From Welwitschia mirabilis (lineage: Eukaryota; Gnetophyta; Gnetopsida; Welwitschiales): DNA of 64,000 bases. Position 1 is the stretch's first letter. Each line of letters starts with the position of its first letter. The DNA lies in assembly GCA_051453625.1 (NCBI GenBank), contig JBOZIK010000001.1:182714652-182778651 (forward strand), written 5' to 3'. The position numbers were made by a program, and so were the translations under genes. Shown one piece after another: positions 24,191 to 37,066 of the stretch. The notes under the pieces were generated by a model. The model was not told the DNA's origin. It made no database searches and saw only the letters and a program-made list of their open reading frames with translations.

Positions 24191-24729
24191 ATTTTTGTAA
24201 AACTAAGTTGTTAATGGATTAGGCTAGAAAGACTTTACTAGGGATTATTTGTTTTTGTTTCTTCCTAATCAAGTCTTCCACAACTTAGAATACTTAATAT
24301 TTTCTTGCAACTATTTTAAAATGGTAAATTGATATTATATTTTGTATTAAGGCTTTTGAATATTCATTAAAGATAGGATTTGTATTTAATCTATTAAGCC
24401 AAAGGGTAGTAGATTTCTTATGAGAAGAATTTTTCTCTTTTTTGCTTAAAGGAACAGGGAAAGAATGATTTTCGAAGATTTATATATCCTCTTTTTCATC
24501 ATTTTTATCACTTTGAGATGTTANNNNNNNNNNNNNNNNNNNNNNNNNNNNNNNNNNNNNNNNNNNNNNNNNNNNNNNNNNNNNNNNNNNNNNNNNNNNN
24601 NNNNNNNNNNNNNNNNNNNNNNNAATAAATCTGATCTTCATCAAGAGTGTTCAAGTTATCTACTTCAAGTTGATCATAAAACAAAGTTAGCTCGTGAAGC
24701 ATTGACTATCTTTCTTTAAGTGGATAATG

Positions 24730-25200
24730 CTATAAAAATAAAGTTGACTTCATTTCTTCTTTCACACTCAAATCATCACCTGAATTTTTTTTAGTAGTAT
24801 TAACCATTCTTATTAAAGACTTCTTATTTTCTAAATGACACTCTATCAATCCTTTTTTTATATCTATAATACAATGAGCTATTGCATAAAAATCTCTATC
24901 TAGAAGTAAAGGATAACCACCATTATGTTTAACTTCTATCATAACCACATCAATGGGGGTAGGATGCTTCTTTAATCTGAATGACTTAATTATTAATCAC
25001 ATCTAAAGGTTTCTTAACAAATGTATCCACCAATTATAAGATAAATGTTATAGACTCTATTCTATTTTCCAATTTAAGTTATTGATAAATGTGTAAGGGT
25101 ATAATATTGAAACTAGCTCCAATATTAATCAAGGATTTTTTTATTTTTTGACTCCTTCTAAAGTAATACTAACAGTTGCTACCCCCAGATCTTTAAACTT
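24730..25200 (-). repeat. Second copy of the protease region, probably assembly duplication
   Basis: Bases 24,624-25,520 repeat 23,600-24,523 with a few per cent differences, mostly transitions. The break is a 100-N gap, so this is more likely an unmerged contig end or alternative haplotype than a tandem duplication inside the element. Confidence 0.7.
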
Positions 25201-25999
25201 TAGACATTTTTGTAAAACTAAGTTGTTAATGGATTAGGCTAGAAAGACTTTACTAGGAATTGTTTGTTTTTGTTTCTTCCTAATCAAGTCTTCCACAACC
25301 TAGAATACTTAATATTTTCTGGCAACTGTTTCTAAAATGGTAAATTGATATTATATTTTGCATTAAGGCTTTTGAATATTCATTAAAGATAGGATTTGTG
25401 TTTAATCTATCAAGCCAAAGCATAGTAGATTTCTTATGAGAAGAATTTTTCTTTTTTTTGCTTAAAGGAAAAGGGAAAGAATGATTTTCGAAGATTTCTA
25501 TCTCCTCTTTTTCATCATTTTTATCACTTTGATATGTTAAAGTCTTATGGGTAGGAGGTATTTTATCATTTCCACTTATCATAATCTTATAATCTATTTT
25601 AACTTTATTTACATTTGGTAAAGATTATATGATAAGTGATCCCTATGATCTTTGGTTAGCGATCATGGTTTATTATAAAATACTTATAAGATTTTCAATG
25701 TTGGAGTTTGTCCTTTATTGTATTTTTCTCAACTCATCAATGGAATTTCTAAGTGAACCACCTTGGTTTGTGAGTTAGATGAGCTTATTTAATTGTTTGA
25801 GTTATTTAATTGGAAATCTATATTCTCAAATATCTTTTTAAAAAGTTGAAAATTAGAATGATTAAATTGAAAATTTTTGAAATTAGGTTGTCCTTTCATA
25901 CTAGGTTGAAAATTATTGTGATTTTGGATTTGATTTTGATTTTAATTTTAGTTAGAGTTTGAAGATCTTTGGTTGAAATCACATACTTCTTCATAAATT

Positions 26000-27075
26000 C
26001 TTTTTTTATATGTAGGTAATAAAGGATACTCTTTTATCACATGATAGTTATCTTTGCACAAATAATGAGTTAGAGATACAATAAAACTCTTCTCTATTTC
26101 CTCCTTTACATCTAAAATCATTTGAGTGTATTTTTTTTTTAAAGTTGAGATGAAATCCTTAATGACATTAATTGGTTTATTTTTACTTTTTGTTTTTTAT
26201 TTTTCTTCCTTAACCTCTTTAAGATCTTTAATGATTTAACCTATGGTTTGATTTTCTCTAGGTGAGGGATCAGGCTGAGTTTGACTTACTTCCACTAACT
26301 CTTCTAACAATTTCCAAGCATTTTCTAAAGTAAGGTTTAACAAATTTCCTCCACATGAAAAATCAATTAGTTGTTTAGTTTAACTATTGAGTTTACTATA
26401 AAAGTAGTCTACTAATTCCTCTTGAGAAAAAGCATCTACAGGGTTCGAATGTAAAGCAATGGAAAATCTCTTACAAATAGAGCCATAATCTATATTAGAC
26501 TATTATTGGAATTTAGTTATTTCTTTCTTACATTTTCTAATGGTAGCTTCACTCATGAATCTCTTAATTAAAGCTTCTTAAACTTGACTCCATAATTTTG
26601 AAATCTTATAAGGACTCATTTNNNNNNNNNNNNNNNNNNNNNNNNNNNNNNNNNNNNNNNNNNNNNNNNNNNNNNNNNTATCACTTATTCTTTTCTTACC
26701 ATTTTCTGAAATGAGCATTAACTATTCAATGTCGACAATGTGTCATAAAGGATTTTCATCATGTTCACTACAAAAAATGGGATAAGCATTTAGGTTTCTA
26801 AGTTTAACATCATCACTAGAAGGTAAATCAAAAGGGATTTTGATTTTGTATTTTTTATTAGCAATTACATCTCTAAGGGTAACATTGGCATTAGGGTTTA
26901 TAGGTGCAGCCATAGGAGTTCTAATAACAATGGGTGGATTAGCTGAAGTGACTTGTTTTTGCTTTTGTAATGACTTAGACCTATTGAAAAATTGAAAACT
27001 ATCATCAAAATAATCTTCTAAAAATTTTTATTTTGCAAAATCATATTCTAAAGAAAAAAATTTAGAAATTTCTGC
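26000..27075 (-). pseudogene. gag of element 1
   Basis: The capsid protein gene lies just inside the 5' LTR. The N-terminal part (about 26,730-26,960) is open and reads 'NPNANVTLRDVIANKKYKIK' and 'DDVKLRNLNAYPIF'. The capsid block about 26,290-26,440 reads 'LVDYFYSKLNS' and 'GGNLLNLTLENAWKLLEEL', matching Athila gag 'FY.GL...TR..ID...GG..M..T..EA..L.EE'. A decayed CCHC knuckle (CKDNYH....Y, last Cys replaced by Tyr) lies about 26,030-26,075 and is followed by an Asn/Gln-rich tail. A 57-N gap (26,622-26,678) interrupts it. Confidence 0.85.
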
Positions 27076-27239
27076 AATTTTTGAACTTTATGTACCTTTT
27101 GTATGTGTATCTAAGTTAAATTCAAAGTCATTCAAACCTTCTCAAATGTTTTTATTTATGAATAGATACTAAATTTAATATTTTTCTTTCTTACTAGATT
27201 TTATCATGTCCTAGCATGCTTAGCTTTAATGTTTAGTGG

Positions 27240-27500
27240 TTGTTCTTGTAATCATTTAGACGATAGTCTAGATGATAGAAACACAGAAAATACAAAAATT
27301 TAAAAACATAAAAAAACAAAGGCATAAAATAACAGACATAAAAAACACAAAAAAAACTGACTATTCTCCTCGTAAGTCATCTAGATGATAGGGGGACGAT
27401 TAAAAAACCTAAAAATTTTAAGAAAGTAAAAAACAAGGTACAAAGACCATCATTGTCGCACATTGTCTAGATGATGAAGTGGATGGCAAAGTATTTATTT
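27240..27500. repeat. Dyad repeats in the 5' leader of element 1
   Basis: Three copies of a CTAGATGAT-type dyad occur here, including GTCATCTAGATGAT at 27,376-27,389. The same motif family recurs in the LTRs and the 3' internal region. Confidence 0.6.
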
Positions 27501-27616
27501 TGGAACACAAAAAGAGAAATTACAAAAATAAAACCTATGCTTAATGAAAAATATAGCACTGCTAATATCCAAACACTTACATGAGCAACGATAACTCTCA
27601 AACTCTTAGCAGCCTT

Positions 27617-27634
27617 CCCTCGATAATAATGCTA
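27617..27634 (-). other. Primer-binding site of element 1 (decayed tRNA-Asp complement)
   Basis: Three bases inside the 5' LTR the minus strand reads TAGCATTATTATCGAGGG. The complement of the plant tRNA-Asp 3' end is TGGCGCCGTTGCCGGGGA. Every difference is a transition: eight are G-to-A or C-to-T, and only the last base goes the other way. tRNA-Asp priming is typical of Athila-type elements. Confidence 0.85.
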
Positions 27635-27637
27635 ATA

Positions 27638-28716
27638 TGTTCAATGCATATTTGTGTAAATGATTATACTTAAGAAGATTATATCATTCATAAATAAAAT
27701 AGATATTTTCACAACACAATGTAGTAATCTAGATGGGAGTAGACCCAAATGTTGTAATCCATTGAAGGCCCAGGCTAGAAGAAAGAGAAGTGATTTTAAG
27801 AAGAAACAGTTACATATTCTAGCAAAAGAAATAAATTGCAATGTAGAAAATCATAATGCAACATACTTATGCAAAGTTTTTAATTTAGAAAAGGAAAAGA
27901 ATAATGCATCTAAACTAATAATGCTCAACCTTGATAAAGGTTGCCCTCATAATCCATATTACTTATGAAACTATCACAGAATCAAAAGCAACATAAACTA
28001 AAAGGTATAAGTAATAATAAGCATAGGAAATGAAAATAAGTTCTTTATATTAATCTTAAACCACATGCATGTTACAAAGAAAATACACCTTAATGGAGGA
28101 AGCACAGCTCAACACCAAGGAAGATGTCTCTTTGCAACTACAAAGGATGGATCCCTAGACCTTCGATCTCCTATCACAAAAATTTTTGGTATAAGCAAAG
28201 ACAAGATAGATTCAAAGGCAAAATTAATACTTATTGATGAATAGACTTACAAAAAATAAAATAGATAATAAAAAATAGCACAATCCTAACATCCATGTAA
28301 TAAACACAAAGATAAATGGCAAAATTTAGGTGAATGTTTAGTGGAGCATTATAACAGATGTCATTCTACTGGTAATCTAGATGATACAGGAGATGATGCT
28401 ACCTCATAAGTAATCCATGTTATTAGCTAAATTAATTATAGTCAGCATCCTCATTGGGTCTAGACAATGAGGTTAATGATAGGCTTTTTACAAATGTTCA
28501 TGTAATTCATCAACCTCAATGTTTACAGGAAGTTTACTTCAAAATAGCAAATATTGTGAACTACTATAAATGCTGTCAAATGTCATGGAGATTACATGTT
28601 TTTGTATCTTTCATCTTAGCTCTTCATTATAATAAAAATCTAGCATAAACCTATCTAATATCTTGCAAAACTACTCAAAAGACCCTATCAAATATATACA
28701 AGTTGATAGTGCAACC
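27638..28716 (-). repeat. 5' LTR of element 1
   Basis: 1,079 bp, from TGTTCAATGC to GCAACC (terminal CA changed to CC), collinear with the 3' LTR over its whole length. It contains an insertion or divergence near 27,655-27,690. Part of it (28,386 onward) and its flank are repeated at 29,056-29,649 across a 100-N gap, probably an assembly duplicate. Confidence 0.85.
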
Positions 28717-28721
28717 CTAAG
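28717..28721. repeat. Target-site duplication CTAAG, right copy
   Basis: Matches 13,735-13,739. The duplicated contig end across the gap also carries it at 29,412-29,416. Confidence 0.8.
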
Positions 28722-31700
28722 TAACTTTGTTAAAAGATTTTTAACCATATGAAATCAATCACATAAAGCTCCTTAATGAAGATTTAATATTTTTTAATTA
28801 AACATAGGTTTCTAATAGGAGGAATAAAAAATGTGAGTATTTAAAAATAATAGAGTTGTATAATAGGAATTTTCCTACATAAAATCATTTCTTCATTTTA
28901 TATTTATCTAATTTTCTTGTTGAATTTATTAATAGTATTATTTTAAAGCATAGAGNNNNNNNNNNNNNNNNNNNNNNNNNNNNNNNNNNNNNNNNNNNNN
29001 NNNNNNNNNNNNNNNNNNNNNNNNNNNNNNNNNNNNNNNNNNNNNNNNNNNNNNNAGGAGATGATGCCATCTCATAAGTAATCCATGTTATTAGCTAAAT
29101 TGATTATAGTCAGAATGCTCATTGGCTTTAATTATTTTATTATCTATATAGTCATCTAGACAATGAGGTGAATGATAGGCTTTCTACAAATGTTCAAGTA
29201 ATTCATCAGCCTTAATGTTTACAATAAGTTTTATTCAAAATAGAAAATATTGTGAACTACTATAAATGCTGTCAAATATCATGGAGATTACATGTTTTTG
29301 TATCTTTTATCTTAGCTCTTCATTATCATGGAAATCTAGCATAAACCTATCTAATATCTTGCAAACTACTCAAAATACCCTATCAAATATATACAAGTTG
29401 ATAGTGCAACCCTAAGTAACTTTGTTAAAAGATTTTTAACCATATGAAATTAATCACATAAAGCTCCTTAATGAAGATTTAATATTGTTTTAATTAAACA
29501 TAGGTTTCTAATAGGAGGAATAAAAATGTGAGTATTTAAAAATAATAGAGTTATATAATAGGAATTTTCCTACATAAAATCATTTCTTCATTTTATATTT
29601 ATCTAATTTTCTTGTTGAATTTATTGATAGTATTATTTTAAAGCATAGAGGTTACCACATTAAAGAAGAATGGTATACCTAGAATCTTAATGATATCATT
29701 CTCTTTAAAAGTCTTTTAGGGTTTATGCTTTAGGAACTAATAAACACCTCTATTTTTGTACATAAGTAACTTCTTCTAATTTGTTTTGATTTTTAAAAGT
29801 ATATAGTATTACTAAATTCTCTTAGAAATCCTATAAATTTATCATTTTTAATTATTTATAAAGAAAAAGAAATCATTAGTAAAATGAATATTTATTATCT
29901 TTTTAGAAGTACAAATGATTATAATGCCTACAAAAAATCCATCTTCTTTCTTAATAAAATTACTTAAAAAATGAATTGTAATGACAAATGAAAAGGGCAC
30001 AATTAGTTAATCTTATTATACTAACCCTTTTATAAGAAAATCATTAGAAATTTCTACATCAGCTACTATATAAGCATTAGCATCCACAACAAAGAATTCT
30101 ATCATGTGTAAACATCTCATATTGAATCTCAATATTTTTTATATATTTTAAATGCATTTTTAGAAAATATAATCATATTTCTTATTACATTCAATTTTTG
30201 ATAAAGGAGATATTCTGGTTATTATCTAGTTCCCATTTATGTCCTTCTCAAGTTTTTATTACATTATTGAATATGTATTGTATAGGAAAAAAACCTATTT
30301 TCTCTTAACTAATTATGCTTGAAATAATATTTTGTAGCCTTCTTGTAAAATACTTTTTCTAGAATTTACAAGAAAAATTTACTAATTTTATTGGTCTTTA
30401 AGTACTAATCATGTTTCTACTACCAAATTCAAGAAGAAATGTAATAACTTTGTCATTTAAATCTAGTTTCAGTGGATACCTAGACGTAAATTATTTGATT
30501 ACTTAGAAGTGGTTATTATTAATAATATTATAGTGATATTTATAAAATTTTATAAGTATGACATCAAATCCTAGATTCTTATAATTATACATACTGATGC
30601 CAACATCTTTGATTCCTTCTTCAATAATTTTACTCTCAAGTAAGCTAATATCTTCATTATTTAAAAATTTAGAAATGAAACTAATGATTCTCTTAAATTT
30701 GTTAGAATTAAATTATTACAATTAAATAATATTCTAAAATATCTAGTTAGAATATCTAAAGTCTTTTTAGGATTATAAATTTTTTAATTTCATAGATTGG
30801 TCTATTATTCTAATTATGTTTATTATGTCTTTTAAGGGGTATGAATAATTCTTTACAATTGAACTCTTGAACTCTCAGCTAGGACATATTTCTTTTGATA
30901 AAAGTATTTTTAGCATAATATTGATCCCATTTTTACTCAATAGATTTTTTTATGAAAAACTTCTCCTAATTATTTAAATTAAAGTGATTAATTTGGTAAT
31001 ACTAATAAATATTTATAAGTTAGAAACATTGGACTTAAATCCATGGCTATTATAGATAAGGTGCATTGAAAAGTTAAGAGACTTATCCTTGTCTTGTTAG
31101 CTTATGATCTTTAGATTTCACTTAGGATTTGATGAAGAGGAAGCATAATGAGAGTAACTAGTAGGCTCAAATCTTGATAACTCCTTTAACTAGATTTCTC
31201 TCTCAATAGTCATTCTTTTCTATCTCTTCTGTATTAAGTCGATCTCATGGTCAATCTTTTTACCATCTTTTTACATTTACTTTTCATAACATGAAGTTCT
31301 TTTCTATTTATTTTATTCATTGATACTATATTAATTAGCTAAAGGCAATAGTCATGGCTTTAAGCACAATGTCTATAACTTCTAAAATGGCCTTCATAAA
31401 ATCCTCATATATTCATTATAGGCTTAGTAGTGGTACCCTTTGCATTTTTAATTCATAACTATTGCTAAAATTGAAGTCTTAAAATCCATCTAGCTATCTA
31501 ATCCTAGTGATGTTAAAGATGTGAAATAGCCTTTAATTTTGTTATTTATATCCTCAAGGTTATTAAACTACTGAACAAATATTAAAGGAACTTTAAAATG
31601 TATAAATACCAATTCTTATCACATATTATTCCTATGATGTAACTCATAATGATAAAAATTTGAGAAAATATTAGACCTATCATTCATTTCTCAAAAATTT

Positions 31701-33050
31701 ATTGCTTGATTTTGAGAGTAGTTCCTATGTAAAATAGGTCATAATGATATGTACACCACCTTTTCATTCATTATTAATAGAAACAAGTAAACACTTAATT
31801 ATAAATTAAGTGAAAATAACACTTATAACTTTAAATAAAACCTTAGCTTTTAATAAAAAAAATGAAATCACATTTATTAAAATATCCTTAGTTATTAAAC
31901 TAGTTTTTTCTATTGGATCCTATTAGTGAGGTCCCTTATATTTCAATAAATTATACTTATTAAGAAACTATTTTAGAATCCTTTGTTATAGGTGAAACTG
32001 AGATGCCTACAATAATATTAGTAATCTTTACATCCATCATATTTTTTAGCACTACAAAAGGATTTACAAAAAAAATATTTGCAGAAACCTTTGTTATTGG
32101 ATAGGAAATTCATATCATTAGATGTGTAATGTTTTCCTTTTAAAAATAACTTCATTGGTTCTTAGTGGTGTTTCTAGACACATCTCTTTTCATACTTTGA
32201 TCATATGAAAATCATGTTGATTAATAGTAATTAATTCTTTTATTTTATTATTAATATGATTCTCTGTAAGAGATTTTTATACTTTTTTGTAAAATTTTCC
32301 TTTATCTTTATTAAAACTTTTAAACATGCTACCTTTTGAGCTAGTACTAATAGAAAAATCTAGGTTTATATGTTGAAGTTCCTCTGCATTCTTCTCATGT
32401 TCATTTTTTTTCTTTTTAATTTTAAGAAATTATATTTATTTTCTAGATATGGACATTGAAAAAACAAATAACTATCTTTATGTCACTAATGATAGGAGTT
32501 TGGAATATTAAAGTAAATTACTAGGCAAGTAAACATATAATTACTAGCCTTTAAATAAAGAAATGATTCCTATTTTTCAATTCAATTTTAACAAAAAAAT
32601 ATTTGCTCTATACCTTTAATAGAAATCCTATTTATCCATATAAAATATTTTTAAGAATATTAACAATCTTAGCTTAGATTTTTTAAAAATTAGTGGCAAA
32701 TTTAGTAATTTCAATATGCATGAAACCAAATTAAATTCCTCATTAATGATGTTTAGGTTAAATTTCTATGGATGTGCAGCCATGAAAGCATGACTGTGAA
32801 TAAAGATATAAGTTATAAATGCTTAGTAGATAAAATTTTTATTCACAAGATTAACTAAGAAAAAGTTTTGAGAATAATGTTAGACATGCCTAGCAACTAA
32901 TTCATTTTACAAAATAACCAACTACCTTTGTAAAAAGAAAAGTAATAAGTAAGACAAGTAATTCAACCTTTGAATTAAAATGTTTTCTAATGCATATTCA
33001 TAAGCATATTACTTTCAAATATTATAAAAAAGGATGAAATCAATTATATT
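28722..33050 (-). pseudogene. L1 LINE (copy a), ORF2 upstream part
   Basis: The minus strand reads L1 ORF2 blocks in order. At 30,560-30,640 it gives 'LESKIIEEGIKDVG' then 'NLGFDVILIKFYKYH', like 'EEI..A......K.PGPDGF...FF'. About 29,930-30,020 gives 'PFSFVITIHFLSNFIKK', like 'SPFLFVIAIEVLSRLI'. At 29,872-29,886 the active site reads HFTND, where L1 has (L)FADD. Then come 'KILGIPFF' and, just before the gypsy insertion, 'GALCDFHMVK'. The remaining 3' part is at 13.0-13.7 kb. The segment above about 31 kb is probably the endonuclease and ORF1 region but is too decayed to call. Part of the low end is duplicated across the 28,956 gap. Confidence 0.7.
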
Positions 33051-33599
33051 ACCTGTTTTTATTTCTTTAGAATTATTAGTCACAATTCTTTTAGAGCCAT
33101 TACTATTACTCATAAATAACATAGAAAGAGCTAGAGAAATAATACTTTTTTACCTAGTCTATTTACATGTGAAAAGCTTTCATTGTCCTCTTTCATAACA
33201 AAGTTAATAACTTAAACAACATTGATCTTTATAATTTAATACATAAAAATGTTTACTAGAATAAACCTTGAAAATAGATGCTTGTAGAAGAATTGCAAAG
33301 ACAAATATTTACTCAAGAAGACCTCAAAAAATTGGATAACACCATTTAGTTAGTTTATATTAAGATAATATTTTTCTATAGTGTTTTTTTTTTCAAAAGA
33401 ACAAATTCATTCTTAGGAAAGCATATTATACTTTCTAAGGTTATTAACTTTCTTGTGCTAAGAAATATTTATTATTAATCCTTATTAATATAGGAGTAAA
33501 TCAATAAATGCTCAAGTCTTGCTTATGATTCATGCATATGATATTGAATCCTATAATTGACCCTACCTTAAAGAGATAGATAGTAATAATAAAATAATT

Positions 33600-35400
33600 A
33601 TAAAGATATAGAAATGTAATGTATAAGCATATCTAACTAAAACTAAAATTTTTTATTAGATCCATAAGATCATGAGGATCTATTAGATAAAAGAAATATA
33701 CACGCATGATTGTAAACAATGTCATTTATAAGGTTACCTAGAGTTTTGAATAAAACATAGAATAATTTAATCAAATTATGAAATCTGTTGTTCTATTTAT
33801 TTTTTAATATATGTTGAAGGACATTTAACAAAATCATGATGTCCATTTTTAAGGATGTTTGTTACAAAGTTGATGTGTTTTCTTTTCTTAAAGTACTTAA
33901 AACCATTTATTTATTTTAATTGTTAAATAATAAGAACCCATTATTTTCCTTCTAATTTAGATTTGTAGATTAAGAAAAATGATAAATAAGTTTTTTGGGA
34001 TAAAATTTCTCTTCTAATATAGTTTAAATAAAATTTCTTATTTTCATCTACATTTTCCTAAATATTTTAGAGTAATTTTTAGTTTTTAACTATTAAAAAT
34101 TGATTAGAATCATAATGAATATGTTTTCTTGAAAGATAAGCATTTCCCTTATAAAACCAACATTTTTTGATTCATGTGCAATACCATTTTAGAAAATTTA
34201 TTAATAGTAGAATCTAATAATAAATAGCTTCTACCTTAAAAGGCATTAGTTCAATTTCAAGAGGTATAAGTGCAATACCATTTTAGAAAATTTATTAATA
34301 GTGGAATTTAATAATAAATAGATTCTACCTCAAAAGGCATTAGTTCAATTTTAAGAAGTATAATATCATATTGTATTTCATGTTTTACCTTAAATACTCA
34401 TAATATTTGTTTTTTTAAACTTCATATTTTTTGCCCAATTCTTATCCACTAATTCAAGGTTTCAAATAACACAACTATATAGAGTTGTTGCTTAAATAGT
34501 ATTGCAAAAAGGTTATCTATGCGTGCCAATATAAAAGTACATATTTTTACATTTATGTTGCAAGGCAAATAATGACTTTATACCTCTAATGATTCTTTAC
34601 TTATCCCATTTATAATTATAAAATTATTTCAATCATAAGGATTTATAAAAATAAATAATTTAGTTTACTTATTTACTAGTTGAAAACAAAAAGAAAGATC
34701 ATGCATTTTCATAACTTGTGTTCTTGTTAAAATTAATCTCCATTCTAGAGTGATGCAAAAATTTATTCATGCTATGTAGCATATGTTGCAATACTTAATT
34801 TATTTTAGAAATTAATACCATATCACACATAAAGAGTAAAAGGTTTATAGGATAGTTTTATATTCGTAGAGAATGGATATAGAATATTTCATTTAATCAA
34901 GCCTTTATTTCATTAATGAAAATTTCAAAAAAAATGTAGGAAAGAGAGGATAACCTTTCTTAATATTAATACAAGTATGAAACATTACAAGTTACTAAGA
35001 AATAATATCTATGAGATATCAAATTACTTTTTATATAGCTTTTAAATTGTAAAAGTAAAATACTAGAGTTATAATATTTTGTAATTATTATTAAAGTTTA
35101 TTCTTAATGATAGAATCTATGATTTAGAGAAATCCAAAAAAAAAATCTCTTTTTATTAGGATTTTATCTTTGTTAATAAGATAATTTAAGGTAACAAGAC
35201 AATCTAAAGTAAAATGATATTATTAAAAGTATAATTGAGAGATTATCCAAAGTTAATTTTTCCTTTATCCATTTATCAATAATTTCTTCAATTATAGTAC
35301 CTAAGTGTTTTACAAATATATTACTCCTTACAAACATTTCTAATTATTTAAACATGATTTATTTTTCATCTTAAATAACATAATAATCTTGTTATTGTTG
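33600..35400 (-). pseudogene. Non-L1 LINE reverse transcriptase remnant
   Basis: Minus strand blocks in order: 'FVKHLGTIIEEIIDKWIKEK' (about 35,260-35,320); 'KGYPLFPTFF' then 'EIFINEIKA', like 'GCPLSPTLFGLYIDEL' (about 34,900-34,955); 'LLLFMCDMVLISK', like 'LLYADD(M/I)VLISK' with the first Asp lost (about 34,800-34,845); 'VLQHMLHSMNKFL'; and 'INFNKNTSYEN', like 'VNLSKTKVM'. This wording differs from plant L1 and resembles the LINE class with 'GCPLSPT' and 'YADDIVL' seen in gymnosperms, ferns and mosses. The upstream part seems to resume at 39,990, beyond the Copia insertion. Confidence 0.65.
34176..34363. repeat. 94-bp tandem duplication
   Basis: Two head-to-tail units (34,176-34,269 and 34,270-34,363) differ at only a few positions. 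No N gap lies between them, so unlike the other duplications in the window this one is likely real. Confidence 0.85.
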
Positions 35401-37003
35401 CATCTCCCAGTTATAAGTTGATGATGAGCCAAATAGAACAAACTACTAAAGGAAAGTAAGGCACTAGAAGCACAAGACATTAGTCAAATATAAAATTGTG
35501 TAGGATTTAGATTAAATGTATGAAAAATCTTTAGGCAGTTAACTAATGTTCTCTAGATGTGGACCACATGCTCTTTATAAAATGTGAAGATGCAACCAAT
35601 AATTAAGTAGCTCCCAAATATGGGATAATTATCTAGTGGTTTACTAATAGAAATTTAAGGGTTGATCTTCCTTAAAAATTTCATAACCATATCTCATTGA
35701 TTTGATTAAATCTAGTTGCTGGTTAACTACCTTTAGTGAAGAAATTCTTTAGGGGTTAACTAGGTCATCAAAGAAATGAACCACTAGTCTAATGATAAGT
35801 AGAAATATAACTATTATGGACTTCTAACAACCATTTAAATAACATATTAAGAAACTAAACAACCATTTAGAAGGCTTTAATAATCAAATTTCTCATTATC
35901 TTAACTTATAAGTAATCTAGCTATTATAGTGATTAGCACCTTTTATTAAATTTACTATAGCATTATTCCAAGAGTTCTTAATTATTCTTCTATACTCTTC
36001 TACTATCTTTAAATTAAGCAAGCTAAATTGTCTTGTATATATAACTAAGAATTGTTAAAATATCCCAATTATATTGTATTGATAAAGACTACAACAATNN
36101 NNNNNNNNNNNNNNNNNNNNNNNNNNNNNNNNNNNNNNNNNNNNNNNNNNNNNNNNNNNNNNNNNNNNNNNNNNNNNNNNNNNNNNNNNNNNNNNNNNNN
36201 NNNNNNNNNNNNNNNNNNNNNNNNNNNNNNNNNNNNNNNNNNNNNNNNNNNNNNNNNNNNNNNNNNNNNNNNNNNNNNNNNNNNNNNNNNNNNNNNNNNN
36301 NNNNNNNNNNNNNNNNNNNNNNNNNNNNNNNNNNNNNNNNNNNNNNNNNNNNNNNNNNNNNNNNNNNNNNNNNNNNNNNNNNNNNNNNNNNNNNNNNNNN
36401 NNNNNNNNNNNNNNNNNNNNNNNNNNNNNNNNNNNNNNNNNNNNNNNNNNNNNNNNNNNNNNNNNNNNNNNNNNNNNNNNNNNNNNNNNNNNNNNNNNNN
36501 NNNNNNNNNNNNNNNNNNNNNNNNNNNNNNNNNNNNNNNNNNNNNNNNNNNNNNNNNNNNNNNNAGATGTGTGGTTGGAGGCTATACTTGGAATAAAGAA
36601 AAAGAGGCTTATTTTCATTACCCTACATCCATTGCACTTTATTAATTAGTTAAATTTATTTGCTTAAGTATTATATGCATTATTAATTACATGAATTATC
36701 ATCAAACTTAGTTTGATAGTATCCATTGCTTAATGAGATAACAGATTATGTTGTGCAAACTTAGTGTTGAACATTTAAATTGCAAAAACTACCNNNNNNN
36801 NNNNNNNNNNNNNNNNNNNNNNNNNNNNNNNNNNNNNNNNNNNNNNNNNNNNNNNNNNNNNNNNNNNNNNNNNNNNNNNNNNNNNNNNNNNNNATGAGAT
36901 AACAGATTATGTTGTGCAAACTTAGTGTTAAACATTTAAATTGCAAAAACTACCTTGTCTATTATATTTACCACTCCCTTTTAGGATAGCTAGTCCTAAC
37001 AAT

Positions 37004-37015
37004 TGGTATTAGAGC
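37004..37015 (+). other. Copia primer-binding site (initiator Met tRNA)
   Basis: TGGTATTAGAGC follows the LTR end by two bases. The complement of plant initiator tRNA-Met is TGGTATCAGAGC, so there is a single C-to-T change. Confidence 0.9.
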
Positions 37016-37066
37016 TTTAGAATAAGGATTTTTCTTGTTATTTAATTATTGAATAGGATATCTATC

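Larger units (their letters stand above)
13740..28716 (-). mobile_element. Ty3/gypsy retrotransposon, Athila/Tat branch (element 1)
   Basis: Full structure on the minus strand: 5' LTR (27,638-28,716), primer site, gag, protease, RT, RNase H, integrase, a long post-integrase region with an extra ORF, polypurine tract and 3' LTR (13,740-15,239), flanked by CTAAG duplications. Gene order (protease-RT-RNase H-integrase), the tRNA-Asp primer site and gag/RT wording place it in the Athila/Tat branch of Ty3/gypsy. LTRs are clearly but strongly diverged, so the insertion is old. All ORFs carry stops and lost active-site residues, so it is dead. Length is inflated by several N gaps with duplicated flanks. 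A second copy of the right end (29,406-29,416) lies beyond the 28,956 gap and is probably an assembly duplicate. Confidence 0.9.

Noticed and set aside
23600-25520. Tandem duplication of the protease region as a biological event
   Set aside because: The break between copies is a 100-N gap, as for other duplicated contig ends in this window.
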